Source: an uncultured Ellagibacter sp. (lineage in GTDB: Bacteria; Actinomycetota; Coriobacteriia; Coriobacteriales; Eggerthellaceae). From it: a stretch of DNA of 22,874 nucleotides. Location: positions 1-22,874 of the forward strand of contig NZ_CAKUAL010000032.1 of assembly GCF_934636505.1 (NCBI RefSeq), in the 5' to 3' direction. The position numbers were made by a program, and so were the translations under genes. This document shows, piece after piece, positions 8,119 to 15,559 of this stretch; the stretch's first letter is position 1, and each line of letters opens with the position of its first letter. The notes under the pieces are model-generated. The model searched no databases, was not told the DNA's origin, and saw nothing but the letters and a program-made list of their open reading frames with translations.

Positions 8119-8562
8119 ATGGCTTACAACTCGAAATCACCTTGGGTCATCCACTACGATGCCTCAAGCTGCAACGGCTGCGACATCGAGGTGCTCGCGG
8201 CGCTCTGCCCGGGCTTCGATGTCGAGCGCTTCGGCATCATCAACACCGGCAACCCCAAGCATGCCGACATTTTCCTCGTCACCGGTAGCGTAAACGAGCA
8301 GAACATCAAAGTCGTGCAGGAGATTTACGACCAGATGCTCGAGCCGAAGGCGGTCGTTGCCTGCGGCATCTGCGCGTGCTCGGGCGGTGTCTTCCACGAC
8401 TGCTACAACGTGCTCGGCGGCGTTGACAAGGCAATCCCCGTCGACGTGTACGTGCCAGGCTGTGCCGTCCGCCCCGAGGCGATCATCGATGGCGTCGTGC
8501 AGGCGATCGGCATCCTCGACGAGAAGGCGAAGGCTATGGCGCAACAGAAGAAGGGAGCGTAG
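8119..8562 (+). CDS. echC: Ech-type [NiFe] hydrogenase small subunit C (NuoB-like)
   Basis: Small subunit that carries the proximal [4Fe-4S] cluster next to the NiFe site, related to NuoB and HycG. The 147-residue protein has the four expected cysteine ligands: C18-N-G-C21-D-I-E, G-I-C85-A-C-S-G-G and V-P-G-C115-A-V-R-P. It lacks the Tat signal and the extra cluster domain of uptake hydrogenase small subunits, consistent with a cytoplasmic energy-converting enzyme. AAGGAGG precedes the ATG at 8119, 12 nt after the echB stop. The second cysteine in C85-A-C87 is an extra one; it might modulate the cluster or be neutral. Confidence 0.93.
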   Translation: MAYNSKSPWVIHYDASSCNGCDIEVLAALCPGFDVERFGIINTGNPKHADIFLVTGSVNEQNIKVVQEIYDQMLEPKAVVACGICACSGGVFHDCYNVLGGVDKAIPVDVYVPGCAVRPEAIIDGVVQAIGILDEKAKAMAQQKKGA

Positions 8563-8567
8563 GACCT

Positions 8568-9452
8568 ATGGAATTCTCCTCCGAGTTCATTCCGCTTAAG
8601 CTGGCAGACGTGCCAGCGCTCTCCGACCGTATGAAAAGCGAGCACGCGCGCTTCGTTCAGATCCTCGCGGTGAACACCGACGCAGGCGTCGATCTGGTGT
8701 ACTCGTTCATGATGGACGGCGGCACGCTTTGCAACTACGAGGTCAAGGGCGTAAAGAAGACCGACGTCGTGCCCTCCATCACCGGCAACTTCCTTGCAGC
8801 GTTCGTGTTCGAGAATGAAATCCACGACCTGTTCGGCGTGACGATCGAGGGAATCGCCATCGACTTCGGCGGCAAGTTCTACCAGCTTGCGCAATCCGAG
8901 CCGATGACTATTATCTCTCCTGCTCAGAAGGCTGCTCGCGAGAAGGCCGCCAAGGCTGCGGAAGCAAAGCGCGCCCGCGCTGCGAAGGTGGCCGAGACCG
9001 AGTACGCAGCCGATCACCCCGATGCCATGAAGCAGATGAAGCAGAAGGTCTCAGGTATCGACCCTGCGCAGATGGCCGATTTCGAGGAACGCTTCGCGGG
9101 CACCGACCCCGAGAAGCTCGCGCGCATCAAGGCGGCGTTCGCGGCGAAGGCGGCAAAGGCTGCCGAGGTGGAGCAGTCCCGCGAGAGCAAGCGCGCCACC
9201 CGCGCGGCGGAGCTTGAGAACCTCGATCCCGAAAAGGCCGCCAAGGTCCGCGCGGCCCTCGAGCGCAAGAAGAAGGCCGCCGAGGCGAAGCGCGCCGTGG
9301 GCTCCACCAACGTCGAGCGCGACGCCGAAATCGAGGCCAAGCTCGCACAGCTCGACCCCGAGCGTGCGGCTAAGGTCCGTGCTGCCCTCGATGCGAAGGC
9401 ACGCCAGGAAACCGCCGAGCGTGCGGCGAATACCGGAAAGGATGGTGAATAG
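8568..9452 (+). CDS. echD: Ech-type hydrogenase subunit D (NuoC-like) with long repeat-containing C-terminal tail
   Basis: Residues 1 to about 112 form the NuoC-like 30-kDa-subunit fold that braces the large subunit. The recognisable motif is F-E-N-E-I-H-D-L-F-G-V-T at 81-92. Typical EchD proteins end soon after this. Here about 175 further residues follow (about 118-294), almost wholly Ala, Lys, Glu and Arg. They start with a KAAREKAAKAAEAKRARAAK-type helix and contain three copies of D-P-E-(K/R)-x-A-(K/R)-(V/I)-(R/K)-A-A-(L/F), beginning at D180, D220 and D263, plus a degenerate copy, I-D-P-A-Q, at 164. Predicted structure is long charged helices or coiled coil. There is no frameshift or stop. 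The stop lies 2 nt before echE, so the tail is a translated part of the operon. Its function is unknown. Confidence 0.85.
   Translation: MEFSSEFIPLKLADVPALSDRMKSEHARFVQILAVNTDAGVDLVYSFMMDGGTLCNYEVKGVKKTDVVPSITGNFLAAFVFENEIHDLFGVTIEGIAIDFGGKFYQLAQSEPMTIISPAQKAAREKAAKAAEAKRARAAKVAETEYAADHPDAMKQMKQKVSGIDPAQMADFEERFAGTDPEKLARIKAAFAAKAAKAAEVEQSRESKRATRAAELENLDPEKAAKVRAALERKKKAAEAKRAVGSTNVERDAEIEAKLAQLDPERAAKVRAALDAKARQETAERAANTGKDGE
9102..9419 (+). repeat. Three tandem-like ~40-residue protein repeats in the EchD tail
   Basis: Core units of DPE(K/R)xAKVRAAL type are encoded at 9105, 9225 and 9354, i.e. spaced 40 and 43 codons apart. The DNA of the copies has diverged, mostly at third positions (for example GACCCCGAG, GATCCCGAA, GACCCCGAG), while the protein pattern is kept. 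This suggests an old duplication held by selection and not recent slippage. Confidence 0.75.
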
Positions 9453-9454
9453 CG

Positions 9455-10543
9455 ATGGGCAAGGCAACCGTCATCCCCTTCGGTCCGCAGCACCCCGTGC
9501 TCCCCGAGCCGCTTCACCTCGACCTCGTGGTTGAGGACGAGAAGGTACTCGAGGCGATTCCCCAAATCGGCTTCGTCCATCGTGGCCTCGAAAAGCTCGT
9601 CGAGACCCGTGATTACAACCAGTTCATCTTCATTGCGGAGCGTATCTGCGGCATCTGCGCGTTCGGCCACTCCATGGGCTACGCCGAAACGGTCGAGAGC
9701 CTTATGGGCGTCGAGATCCCCAAGCGCGCCGAGTATTTGCGCGTCATCTGGCACGAGCTCTCGCGTATCCACTCGCATATCCTGTGGCTTGGTCTTGCCG
9801 CTGACGCCTTTGGCTTCGAGAGCCTGTTCATGCATTGCTGGCGCCTGCGCGAGCGCGTCCTTGATATCTTCGAGAAGACGACGGGAGGCCGCGTCATCTT
9901 CTCGGTCGTGAAGGTCGGCGGCGTCGTGCGCGACATCGATGCGGCGCAGTTTGCCGAGATCAAGCGTGTGCTCGAGGGTATCAAGGACGACTATCGCCAG
10001 ATTATGAACGCCTTCCTGAAGGATTCGTCGGTCAAGAACCGCACCGTTGGTGTGGGGCATGTGAGCCATGAGGACGCCCTCGCGCTTTCCATGGTGGGAC
10101 CTTTCGCTCGCGCTTCGAACGTAAACTACGATGTGCGCATGCTCGGCCGCGGCGGTTACGCGGAGCTCGCCGACTTCCGTCCTATCCTCGACGACCAGGG
10201 CGATTGTTATGCTCGTTGCAAGGTTCGCGCGCTTGAGGTGCTCCAGTCGATTGACATCATCGAGGAGATGATCTCCAAGATTCCCGAAGGCGACATCTCG
10301 GTTGCCGTGAAGGGCTCTCCGGTTGCCGGTTCCGAGGCGTCCAACGTTGTCGAGCAGCCGCGCGGTGAGTGCTACTACTATGCCCGCGGCAACGGCACGA
10401 AGAATCTTGAGCGTATGCGCATGCGTACGCCGACCTCGCAAAACCTCGCGGGAATGACCGCGGCGCTCAAGGGCTGCGATCTGGCTGACGTGAACAACAT
10501 CATCCTCACCATCGACCCCTGCATCAGCTGCACGGAAAGGTAG
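9455..10543 (+). CDS. echE: Ech-type [NiFe] hydrogenase large (catalytic) subunit E
   Basis: Catalytic subunit that reduces protons to H2 or oxidises H2 at a NiFe centre, related to NuoD/HycE. Of its 362 residues, the L1 motif R-I-C65-G-I-C68-A-F-G-H and the L2 motif D-P-C356-I-S-C359-T-E-R supply all four nickel-coordinating cysteines. It is therefore a true hydrogenase and not a complex I NuoD relative, which lacks them. Translation ends three residues after C359, so there is no C-terminal extension for a maturation endopeptidase to remove. As I recall, the same holds for Ech and CooH enzymes. The start ATG 9455 is 2 nt after echD. The N-terminal F-G-P-Q-H-P-V-L-P-E-P motif is typical. Hyp maturation genes are not in this window. 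Confidence 0.95.
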   Translation: MGKATVIPFGPQHPVLPEPLHLDLVVEDEKVLEAIPQIGFVHRGLEKLVETRDYNQFIFIAERICGICAFGHSMGYAETVESLMGVEIPKRAEYLRVIWHELSRIHSHILWLGLAADAFGFESLFMHCWRLRERVLDIFEKTTGGRVIFSVVKVGGVVRDIDAAQFAEIKRVLEGIKDDYRQIMNAFLKDSSVKNRTVGVGHVSHEDALALSMVGPFARASNVNYDVRMLGRGGYAELADFRPILDDQGDCYARCKVRALEVLQSIDIIEEMISKIPEGDISVAVKGSPVAGSEASNVVEQPRGECYYYARGNGTKNLERMRMRTPTSQNLAGMTAALKGCDLADVNNIILTIDPCISCTER

Positions 10544-10549
10544 AAGAAC

Positions 10550-10918
10550 ATGGGTGGATTCAAACTGGGAAAGATGACGCTCGGCTCGCTGTTCAAAAAG
10601 CCCGAGACCGTGCTGTATCCTGTGGAGAAGAAGGAAACCCCCGCAGGACTTAAGGGCCATATCGTCAACGATGTCGATGTCTGCATCCTGTGCGGCATCT
10701 GCCAGCGCCGCTGCCCCTGCGCTGCCATCGTGGTGGAGAAGCCCAACCGCAAATGGACCATCGACAAGTTCCGCTGCGTCCAGTGCGGCACCTGCGTGCT
10801 CGAGTGCCCGAAGCACTGCCTGTCGATGGAGCCCGGATGGCCGGCGCCTTCGAAGAAGATGTACATTGAGACCTTCGATGTTCCTGAACATGCCAAGCCG
10901 GTGAAGAAGGTAAGCTAA
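10550..10918 (+). CDS. echF: Ech-type hydrogenase ferredoxin-like subunit F (2x[4Fe-4S])
   Basis: Electron-transfer subunit that links soluble ferredoxin to the hydrogenase small subunit, related to HycF/NuoI. The 122-residue product has two [4Fe-4S] motifs: C45-I-L-C48-G-I-C51-Q-R-R-C55-P and C76-V-Q-C79-G-T-C82-V-L-E-C86-P. There are extra cysteines at 57 and 90. A basic N-terminal tail of about 35 residues precedes the clusters. It starts 6 nt after echE and ends the operon, with a terminator about 60 nt downstream. The lack of any NADH-binding (NuoEFG-like) subunit in the operon indicates ferredoxin as electron partner. Confidence 0.93.
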   Translation: MGGFKLGKMTLGSLFKKPETVLYPVEKKETPAGLKGHIVNDVDVCILCGICQRRCPCAAIVVEKPNRKWTIDKFRCVQCGTCVLECPKHCLSMEPGWPAPSKKMYIETFDVPEHAKPVKKVS

Positions 10919-10976
10919 GAGCAGCATTCATTTTGCCATAGTGTAAAAGGTTCCAGGAACGATATTAATCGTATGG

Positions 10977-11012
10977 GAGGGGTCCTTGAGGGCCCCTCTT
11001 CGTTTGTTTGTT
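10977..11012 (+). terminator. Intrinsic terminator of the ech operon
   Basis: GAGGGGTCC (10977-10985) pairs with GGGCCCCTC (10990-10998), nine base pairs including one T-G wobble, with loop TTGA. It is followed by TTCGTTTGTTTGTT. Between echF and this stem lie two small palindromes, GTTCC-A-GGAAC (10950-10960) and ACGAT-ATTA-ATCGT (10959-10972), of unknown meaning. Confidence 0.8.
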
Positions 11013-11015
11013 ACA

Positions 11016-11044
11016 TTGAGTTAGCCGCTTGTTTCAATTTTGAT
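11016..11044 (+). promoter_or_regulatory. Possible promoter of pyk (weak)
   Basis: TTGAGT at 11016-11021 and TTTGAT at 11039-11044 are 17 nt apart in the most AT-rich stretch of the ech-pyk gap. Each hexamer matches consensus at only four of six positions. A promoter is needed somewhere here because a terminator lies immediately upstream. The leader to the pyk start would be about 70 nt. Confidence 0.3.
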
Positions 11045-11122
11045 TTTTGCGTTCATTAAGCTCTAAGCGCTTCCGAGCGTCCTATTCTTGTCCCTATTGC
11101 GTATCTGCGACATGGAGGCGAT

Positions 11123-12601
11123 ATGGCGAAGCGCACGAAAATCGTTTGCACGCTCGGTCCGTCGGTCGACAGCGAGTCGACGCTGAAAGGCCTTATCACT
11201 GCGGGCATGGACATTGCCCGATTCAACTTCTCGCACGGGAGCCACGAGGAGCATCTTGCTCGCATGGAACGACTTCGCAAGGTTCGACGCGAGCTCGATT
11301 CACCTTGCGCGATGCTGCTCGACACGAAGGGTCCCGAGATTCGCACGGGCATGCTTGCTGACCATAAACCGGTACAGCTTATGGCGGGACGTCACTTCAC
11401 GTTCACCGAGCGGGAGGTGGAGGGCACGGACCGTATCGTGTCGCAAACGTGCCATGGCCTCGCTGAAGCGGTTGAGCCGGGCACCATCATTCTGGTCGAT
11501 GACGGTCTTATCGAGCTCGCGGTCGACGTTGTCGAGGGGTTTGATATCCACTGCACTGTTCAGAACTCGGGCATGCTCGGCGAGCGCAAGTCCATCAATC
11601 TGCCGAGCGTGAGCGTTCCGCTGCCCGTCATGACCGATCAGGATCGCTCAGACCTGCTGTTCGGAATTGAGCAGGAGGTCGATTTCGTCGCTGCTTCGTT
11701 CATCCGCAATGCCGAGGGTGTCCGCGAGATGCGCGAGTTCTTGGATGTTAACGGCGGCGGGGATATCTCGTTCATCTCGAAGATCGAGTGCTCCGAGGCG
11801 GTTGAGAACATCGATGAAATCATCGAGGCGTCCGATGGCGTCATGATTGCGCGCGGTGACCTGGGGGTCGAGGTTCCGGCACATAAGGTACCCCATATCC
11901 AGAAAGAAATCATTCGCAAGTGCAATCGCGCGTCGAAGCCGGTCATCACTGCGACGCAGATGCTCGACTCGATGATTCGCAATCCTCGTCCAACTCGAGC
12001 GGAGGTGGGCGATGTTGCCAATGCCATCTACGACGGCACCGACGCCGTGATGCTCTCCGGCGAGACGGCATGCGGTCGCTACCCGATTCCCGCTGTGCAG
12101 ATGATGGCTCGCATCGCCGAGGCTTCGGAGCCCTTTATGTTTGAAGAAAGCATGCCCGATAGAACTCGGGTGCGCGCGCGGGTTGCACTTGCCGTAGGCA
12201 TCGCTGCTGTTCAAACTGCCGAAAATGTGAACGCCACCTGCATTGTCGCGCCGACGATGTCAGGTAGAACGTCCCGCCTTGTCTCCAACCTGCGTCCGCG
12301 CGTTCCCATTTACGCCGTCACCCCGTTTGAGCGGGTCATGCGCAAGCAGCAGATTCACTGGGGCGTAACGCCGATGCTCGGCGATGTGCAGGGAGACATG
12401 ATTAAGGTTGTCGACAACGCCCGTCGTGCCGTGGTTTCCCACGGGCTCGTGCACGAAGGAGACATCGCGGTGATCACGGCGGGCGACAGGTCGACAAGCC
12501 CGGTTGTGACAGGTGCGGAAGAAGGCCCCGCCGCTGTTGCGGCGACCAACGTCATGTACGTCGTTCAGATTCGCGACGCTGATCAGGCGAACAAGGGCTA
12601 G
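11123..12601 (+). CDS. pyk: Pyruvate kinase
   Basis: Converts phosphoenolpyruvate and ADP to pyruvate and ATP, the last glycolytic step. The 492-residue protein opens with T-K-I-V-C-T-L-G-P-S and contains D-T-K-G-P-E-I-R-T-G (about 67-76). It also contains the catalytic-lysine stretch I-S-K-I-E-C and the M-I-A-R-G-D-L-G-V-E signature. Next come P-V-I-T-A-T-Q-M-L-D-S-M and the D-A-V-M-L-S-G-E-T-A motif, followed by the C-terminal regulatory domain. GGAGG lies 5 nt before the ATG at 11123. Only 13 nt separate its stop from rhaB and no terminator is visible, so it may be co-transcribed with the rhamnose genes. Confidence 0.97.
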   Translation: MAKRTKIVCTLGPSVDSESTLKGLITAGMDIARFNFSHGSHEEHLARMERLRKVRRELDSPCAMLLDTKGPEIRTGMLADHKPVQLMAGRHFTFTEREVEGTDRIVSQTCHGLAEAVEPGTIILVDDGLIELAVDVVEGFDIHCTVQNSGMLGERKSINLPSVSVPLPVMTDQDRSDLLFGIEQEVDFVAASFIRNAEGVREMREFLDVNGGGDISFISKIECSEAVENIDEIIEASDGVMIARGDLGVEVPAHKVPHIQKEIIRKCNRASKPVITATQMLDSMIRNPRPTRAEVGDVANAIYDGTDAVMLSGETACGRYPIPAVQMMARIAEASEPFMFEESMPDRTRVRARVALAVGIAAVQTAENVNATCIVAPTMSGRTSRLVSNLRPRVPIYAVTPFERVMRKQQIHWGVTPMLGDVQGDMIKVVDNARRAVVSHGLVHEGDIAVITAGDRSTSPVVTGAEEGPAAVAATNVMYVVQIRDADQANKG

Positions 12602-12614
12602 AGGGGGAGAAGCG

Positions 12615-14087
12615 ATGACTGAACAGCGTTACTACCTCGCAATCGATATCGGGGCGTCGAGCGGTCGCCATGTCCTCGGGCACGTAGAGGATGGGCGGAT
12701 TGTGCTCGAAGAGATGCACCGCTTCGACAATACCCAGGTGCGCATGCGCGGGCACGACTGCTGGGATATCGACATGATTTGGGAGAACATCCTCATCGGG
12801 CTTGAGAAGTGCGCGAGCGCTGGCAAGATTCCCGTGTCGGTGGGCATCGATACCTGGGGTGTCGACTTCGTGCTGGTGGACGGCGAGGGCAATCGAGTGG
12901 GGGACGCGGTTGCGTATCGCGATTCGCGCACCCAGCAGGTTGCCGGCAAGGTCGACCGCGCTGTCGGACTCGACGCGCTCTACCGCGCGACGGGCATTCA
13001 GCGCCAGCCGTTCAACACCATCTACCAGCTTGCCGCGCTTGCAAGTGAGCATCCCGAGGAACTTTTGTCGGCAGAGCGCTTCCTTATGGTTCCCGAGTAC
13101 CTCAACTACCTGCTCTCAGGCGTGATGATGAACGAGTACACGAACGCCACTACGACCAATCTGATCAATGCCCGTACCTGCACGTGGGACGATCTTGCCT
13201 TGGAAGCGGCAGGCGCTCCTGCGCGCATCTTCGGAGAGGTTGCGATGCCCGGCACGGTGCTCGGCAACCTTTCTCCCGAAGTTCGCGAGCGCGTGGGCTT
13301 CGACACGCAGGTCGTGCTTCCCGCAACGCATGACACCGGCTCGGCGTTTCTTGCCGTGCCCGCCCGAGACGACAACGCGGTTTACCTTTCGAGCGGTACG
13401 TGGAGCCTGCTTGGTGTCGAAAACGAGGGGCCAATCACCTCTGATGCGAGCCGTTTCCAGAATTTTACGAACGAGGGCGGCTATCTTAAGCGCTACCGGT
13501 TCCTCAAGAACATCATGGGACTGTGGATGATTCAGTCTATCAGGCGCGAGCTCAACGGCGTGGACTACGTCGCAGGCTCGGGCTCGGGGCGAAACCGGGC
13601 GGATAGGGAATGGGGCTTCGGCGATCTTATTGTCGCGGCCCGCGAAGCAGACGCATCGGCATGCGGTCCCTCACCTTATGTCAACGTCAACGACGATCGC
13701 TTTCTCTCGCCTGTATCGATGATCGACGAGATTCGCCAGGCGTGCCGCGAGACGGGGCAATCGGTGCCCGCTGGGGTAGGCGAGCTTATGCGTTGCGTCT
13801 ACACAAGCCTGACCGGCTGCTACGCTGATTCGATTGCCGAGCTGTCCGCGCTTACCGGCCGCACGTACACCTCGATCAACATCGTCGGCGGCGGATGTCA
13901 AGACGCCTATCTCAACCAGATGACGGCTAACGCCTGCGGCCTGCCCGTGTATGCGGGCCCCATCGAAGGCACGAGCCTCGGTAATCTTGTCGTGCAGATG
14001 ATCGGCGACGGACGCTACGGCAGCCTGCAAGAGGCGCGCGACGCGATTCGCGACTCGTTCGATATCGAGGTTTACCAGCCTGAATAA
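12615..14087 (+). CDS. rhaB: L-rhamnulokinase
   Basis: Phosphorylates L-rhamnulose to L-rhamnulose 1-phosphate using ATP; FGGY sugar-kinase family. The 490-residue length matches E. coli RhaB (about 489). Motifs are the phosphate loop A-I-D-I-G-A-S-S-G-R at 9-18, G-I-D-T-W-G-V-D-F at 77-85, Y-R-D-S-R at 101-105 and A-T-H-D240-T-G-S-A with the catalytic-base aspartate. L-S-S-G-T-W-S-L and the ATP-binding G-G-G-C-Q-D-A-Y-L-N-Q follow. I start at ATG 12615, which has AGGGGGAGA just upstream. The open frame extends left to 12513 but those codons overlap pyk and lack homology. It is the first of five rhamnose genes. Confidence 0.95.
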   Translation: MTEQRYYLAIDIGASSGRHVLGHVEDGRIVLEEMHRFDNTQVRMRGHDCWDIDMIWENILIGLEKCASAGKIPVSVGIDTWGVDFVLVDGEGNRVGDAVAYRDSRTQQVAGKVDRAVGLDALYRATGIQRQPFNTIYQLAALASEHPEELLSAERFLMVPEYLNYLLSGVMMNEYTNATTTNLINARTCTWDDLALEAAGAPARIFGEVAMPGTVLGNLSPEVRERVGFDTQVVLPATHDTGSAFLAVPARDDNAVYLSSGTWSLLGVENEGPITSDASRFQNFTNEGGYLKRYRFLKNIMGLWMIQSIRRELNGVDYVAGSGSGRNRADREWGFGDLIVAAREADASACGPSPYVNVNDDRFLSPVSMIDEIRQACRETGQSVPAGVGELMRCVYTSLTGCYADSIAELSALTGRTYTSINIVGGGCQDAYLNQMTANACGLPVYAGPIEGTSLGNLVVQMIGDGRYGSLQEARDAIRDSFDIEVYQPE

Positions 14088-14175
14088 GAAGGCGGGCCGC
14101 AGCGTCCATATGAATTGGGATTTAAGGTCGTTTTCCCGGCCTTGGTCATAGGAAACAGACACGTAAGGAGCGCAC

Positions 14176-15435
14176 ATGAACACAGCCTACGAACTGGCGC
14201 GCGAGGCATACGCGGCAGAAGGCATCGACACCGAGGCCGTTCTCGAGAAGCTCGCGGGAAAGGCTATCTCGGTCAATTGCTGGCAAGGCGATGACGTTAT
14301 GGGCTTCGACCAGAAGGACAACGCCGCATCCGGCGGCATCATGACCACGGGCAACTACCCTGGGCGCGCTCGCACGTTCGAGGAGCTCACCGCCGACTTC
14401 GAAAAGGCCTCAAGCCTCATCCCGGGCAAGAAGCGCATCAACCTCCACGCGAGCTATGCCATCTTCACCGACGAGAACCCCTGGGTCGATCGCGACCAGA
14501 TCGAGTACAAGCACTTCGAGCCGTGGGTTGCGTGGGCGAAGGAGCATGGTTACGGCATCGACTTCAATCCGACGCTGTTCAGCCATCCCATGGTGAAGGA
14601 GGGTCTAACGGTCTCTTCGCCCGAGAAGGACGTCCGCGACTTCTGGATCCGCCACTGCATCGCCTGCCGCAAGATTGCAGAGCGCATTGGCGAAGAACTC
14701 GACGACATGGTGCTCAACAACTTCTGGATTCCCGACGGACTGAAAGACTACGCTGCCGACCGCTATGGCATGCGCGAGCGATTGAAGGACGCCCTTGACG
14801 AGATCTACTCCTTCAACTGCCCGCACGTGATCGACTCAGTCGAGCAAAAGGTTTTCGGCATCGGCGTTGAAGGCTTCACGACGGGCAACCAGGAGTTCTA
14901 CGTTTCCTATGCGGCGAAGAAGGGCGGCAACATCGTCACGCTCATCGATGCGGGTCATTTCAACCCCATGGAAAACATCTCCGACAAGCTTTCGAGCCTG
15001 CTGCTCTTCTTCCCGTACGTGCCGCTGCACGTCACCCGCTCCATGCATTGGGATTCCGACCACGTGGTGCTCTTCGAGGACAACATCAAGGAAATCGCCT
15101 CTGAGGTTGTTCGTTGCCCAGGCGGTTGGGACAAAATCATCATTGGACTCGACTTCTTCGATGCCTCAATCAATCGTATCGGCGCATGGTGCACCGGTAC
15201 GCGCGCCATGGAGAAGAGCCTGCTCTTCGAGATGTTGCAGCCGTGGGATCGCCTGAAGGAGCTTCAAGATACCTACCAGTTTTCCGAGAAGATGATCGTG
15301 ACCGAGCAGTTTAAGACCATGCCATTCGGTGCGGTGTGGGACGAGTTCTGCCGCCGCGCAGATGTCCCGGTGGACGGCGAGCTGTGGGCTCCCATCAAGG
15401 CCTACGAGGATGAGGTTCTCTCTAAGCGTGCATAG
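14176..15435 (+). CDS. rhaA: L-rhamnose isomerase
   Basis: Interconverts L-rhamnose and L-rhamnulose with divalent metals, in the cytoplasm. At 419 residues it equals the usual length. It has the family's V-N-C-W-Q-G-D-D-V at 33-41, the H-A-S-Y-A-I stretch near 93-98, the metal-site segment L-I-D-A-G-H-F-N-P near 256-264 and S-M-H-W-D-S-D-H-V at about 289-297. AAGGAG lies 6 nt before the ATG. An 88-nt gap after rhaB holds only a small hairpin (AAGGTCG-TTTTCC-CGGCCTT, about 14124-14143) with no T-run, so read-through is expected. Confidence 0.97.
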   Translation: MNTAYELAREAYAAEGIDTEAVLEKLAGKAISVNCWQGDDVMGFDQKDNAASGGIMTTGNYPGRARTFEELTADFEKASSLIPGKKRINLHASYAIFTDENPWVDRDQIEYKHFEPWVAWAKEHGYGIDFNPTLFSHPMVKEGLTVSSPEKDVRDFWIRHCIACRKIAERIGEELDDMVLNNFWIPDGLKDYAADRYGMRERLKDALDEIYSFNCPHVIDSVEQKVFGIGVEGFTTGNQEFYVSYAAKKGGNIVTLIDAGHFNPMENISDKLSSLLLFFPYVPLHVTRSMHWDSDHVVLFEDNIKEIASEVVRCPGGWDKIIIGLDFFDASINRIGAWCTGTRAMEKSLLFEMLQPWDRLKELQDTYQFSEKMIVTEQFKTMPFGAVWDEFCRRADVPVDGELWAPIKAYEDEVLSKRA

Positions 15436-15453
15436 TTTCGCGGTGAAAACAAC

Positions 15454-15495
15454 GCGGCTGCGAGGTACTGGTGGCGAACGAGACCTCGCGGCCGC
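15454..15495 (+). promoter_or_regulatory. 13-bp hairpin in the rhaA-rhaD spacer
   Basis: GCGGCTGCGAGGT (15454-15466) pairs with ACCTCGCGGCCGC (15483-15495) through 13 base pairs with one T-G wobble and a 16-nt loop. No T-run follows, so it is not a normal terminator. It may protect the upstream mRNA end or adjust the rhaA to rhaD expression ratio. Confidence 0.55.
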
Positions 15496-15559
15496 ATGCG
15501 CCTGCAAGGTTTGCTTCGTGGGCGTTTTCCGGGTAAAGACAAGGAAAGGTATGTGAGGA

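Noticed and set aside
9102..9419. EchD repeat region as assembly error or frameshifted sequence
   Set aside because: The frame stays open, repeat units are in phase, copies have diverged at silent positions, and the stop codon sits normally 2 nt before echE.
9014..10927. Long 637-codon open frame on the minus strand opposite echD-echF
   Set aside because: It mirrors strongly biased GC-rich codons of well-supported + strand genes with cysteine motifs, has no ribosome site I can see, and its product is an unrecognisable His/Arg/Ala/Leu-rich sequence.
10936..10976. Nested short palindromes after echF as a riboswitch or operator
   Set aside because: Arms are only 5 bp and overlap each other; no known riboswitch core is recognisable. 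Noted only with the terminator.
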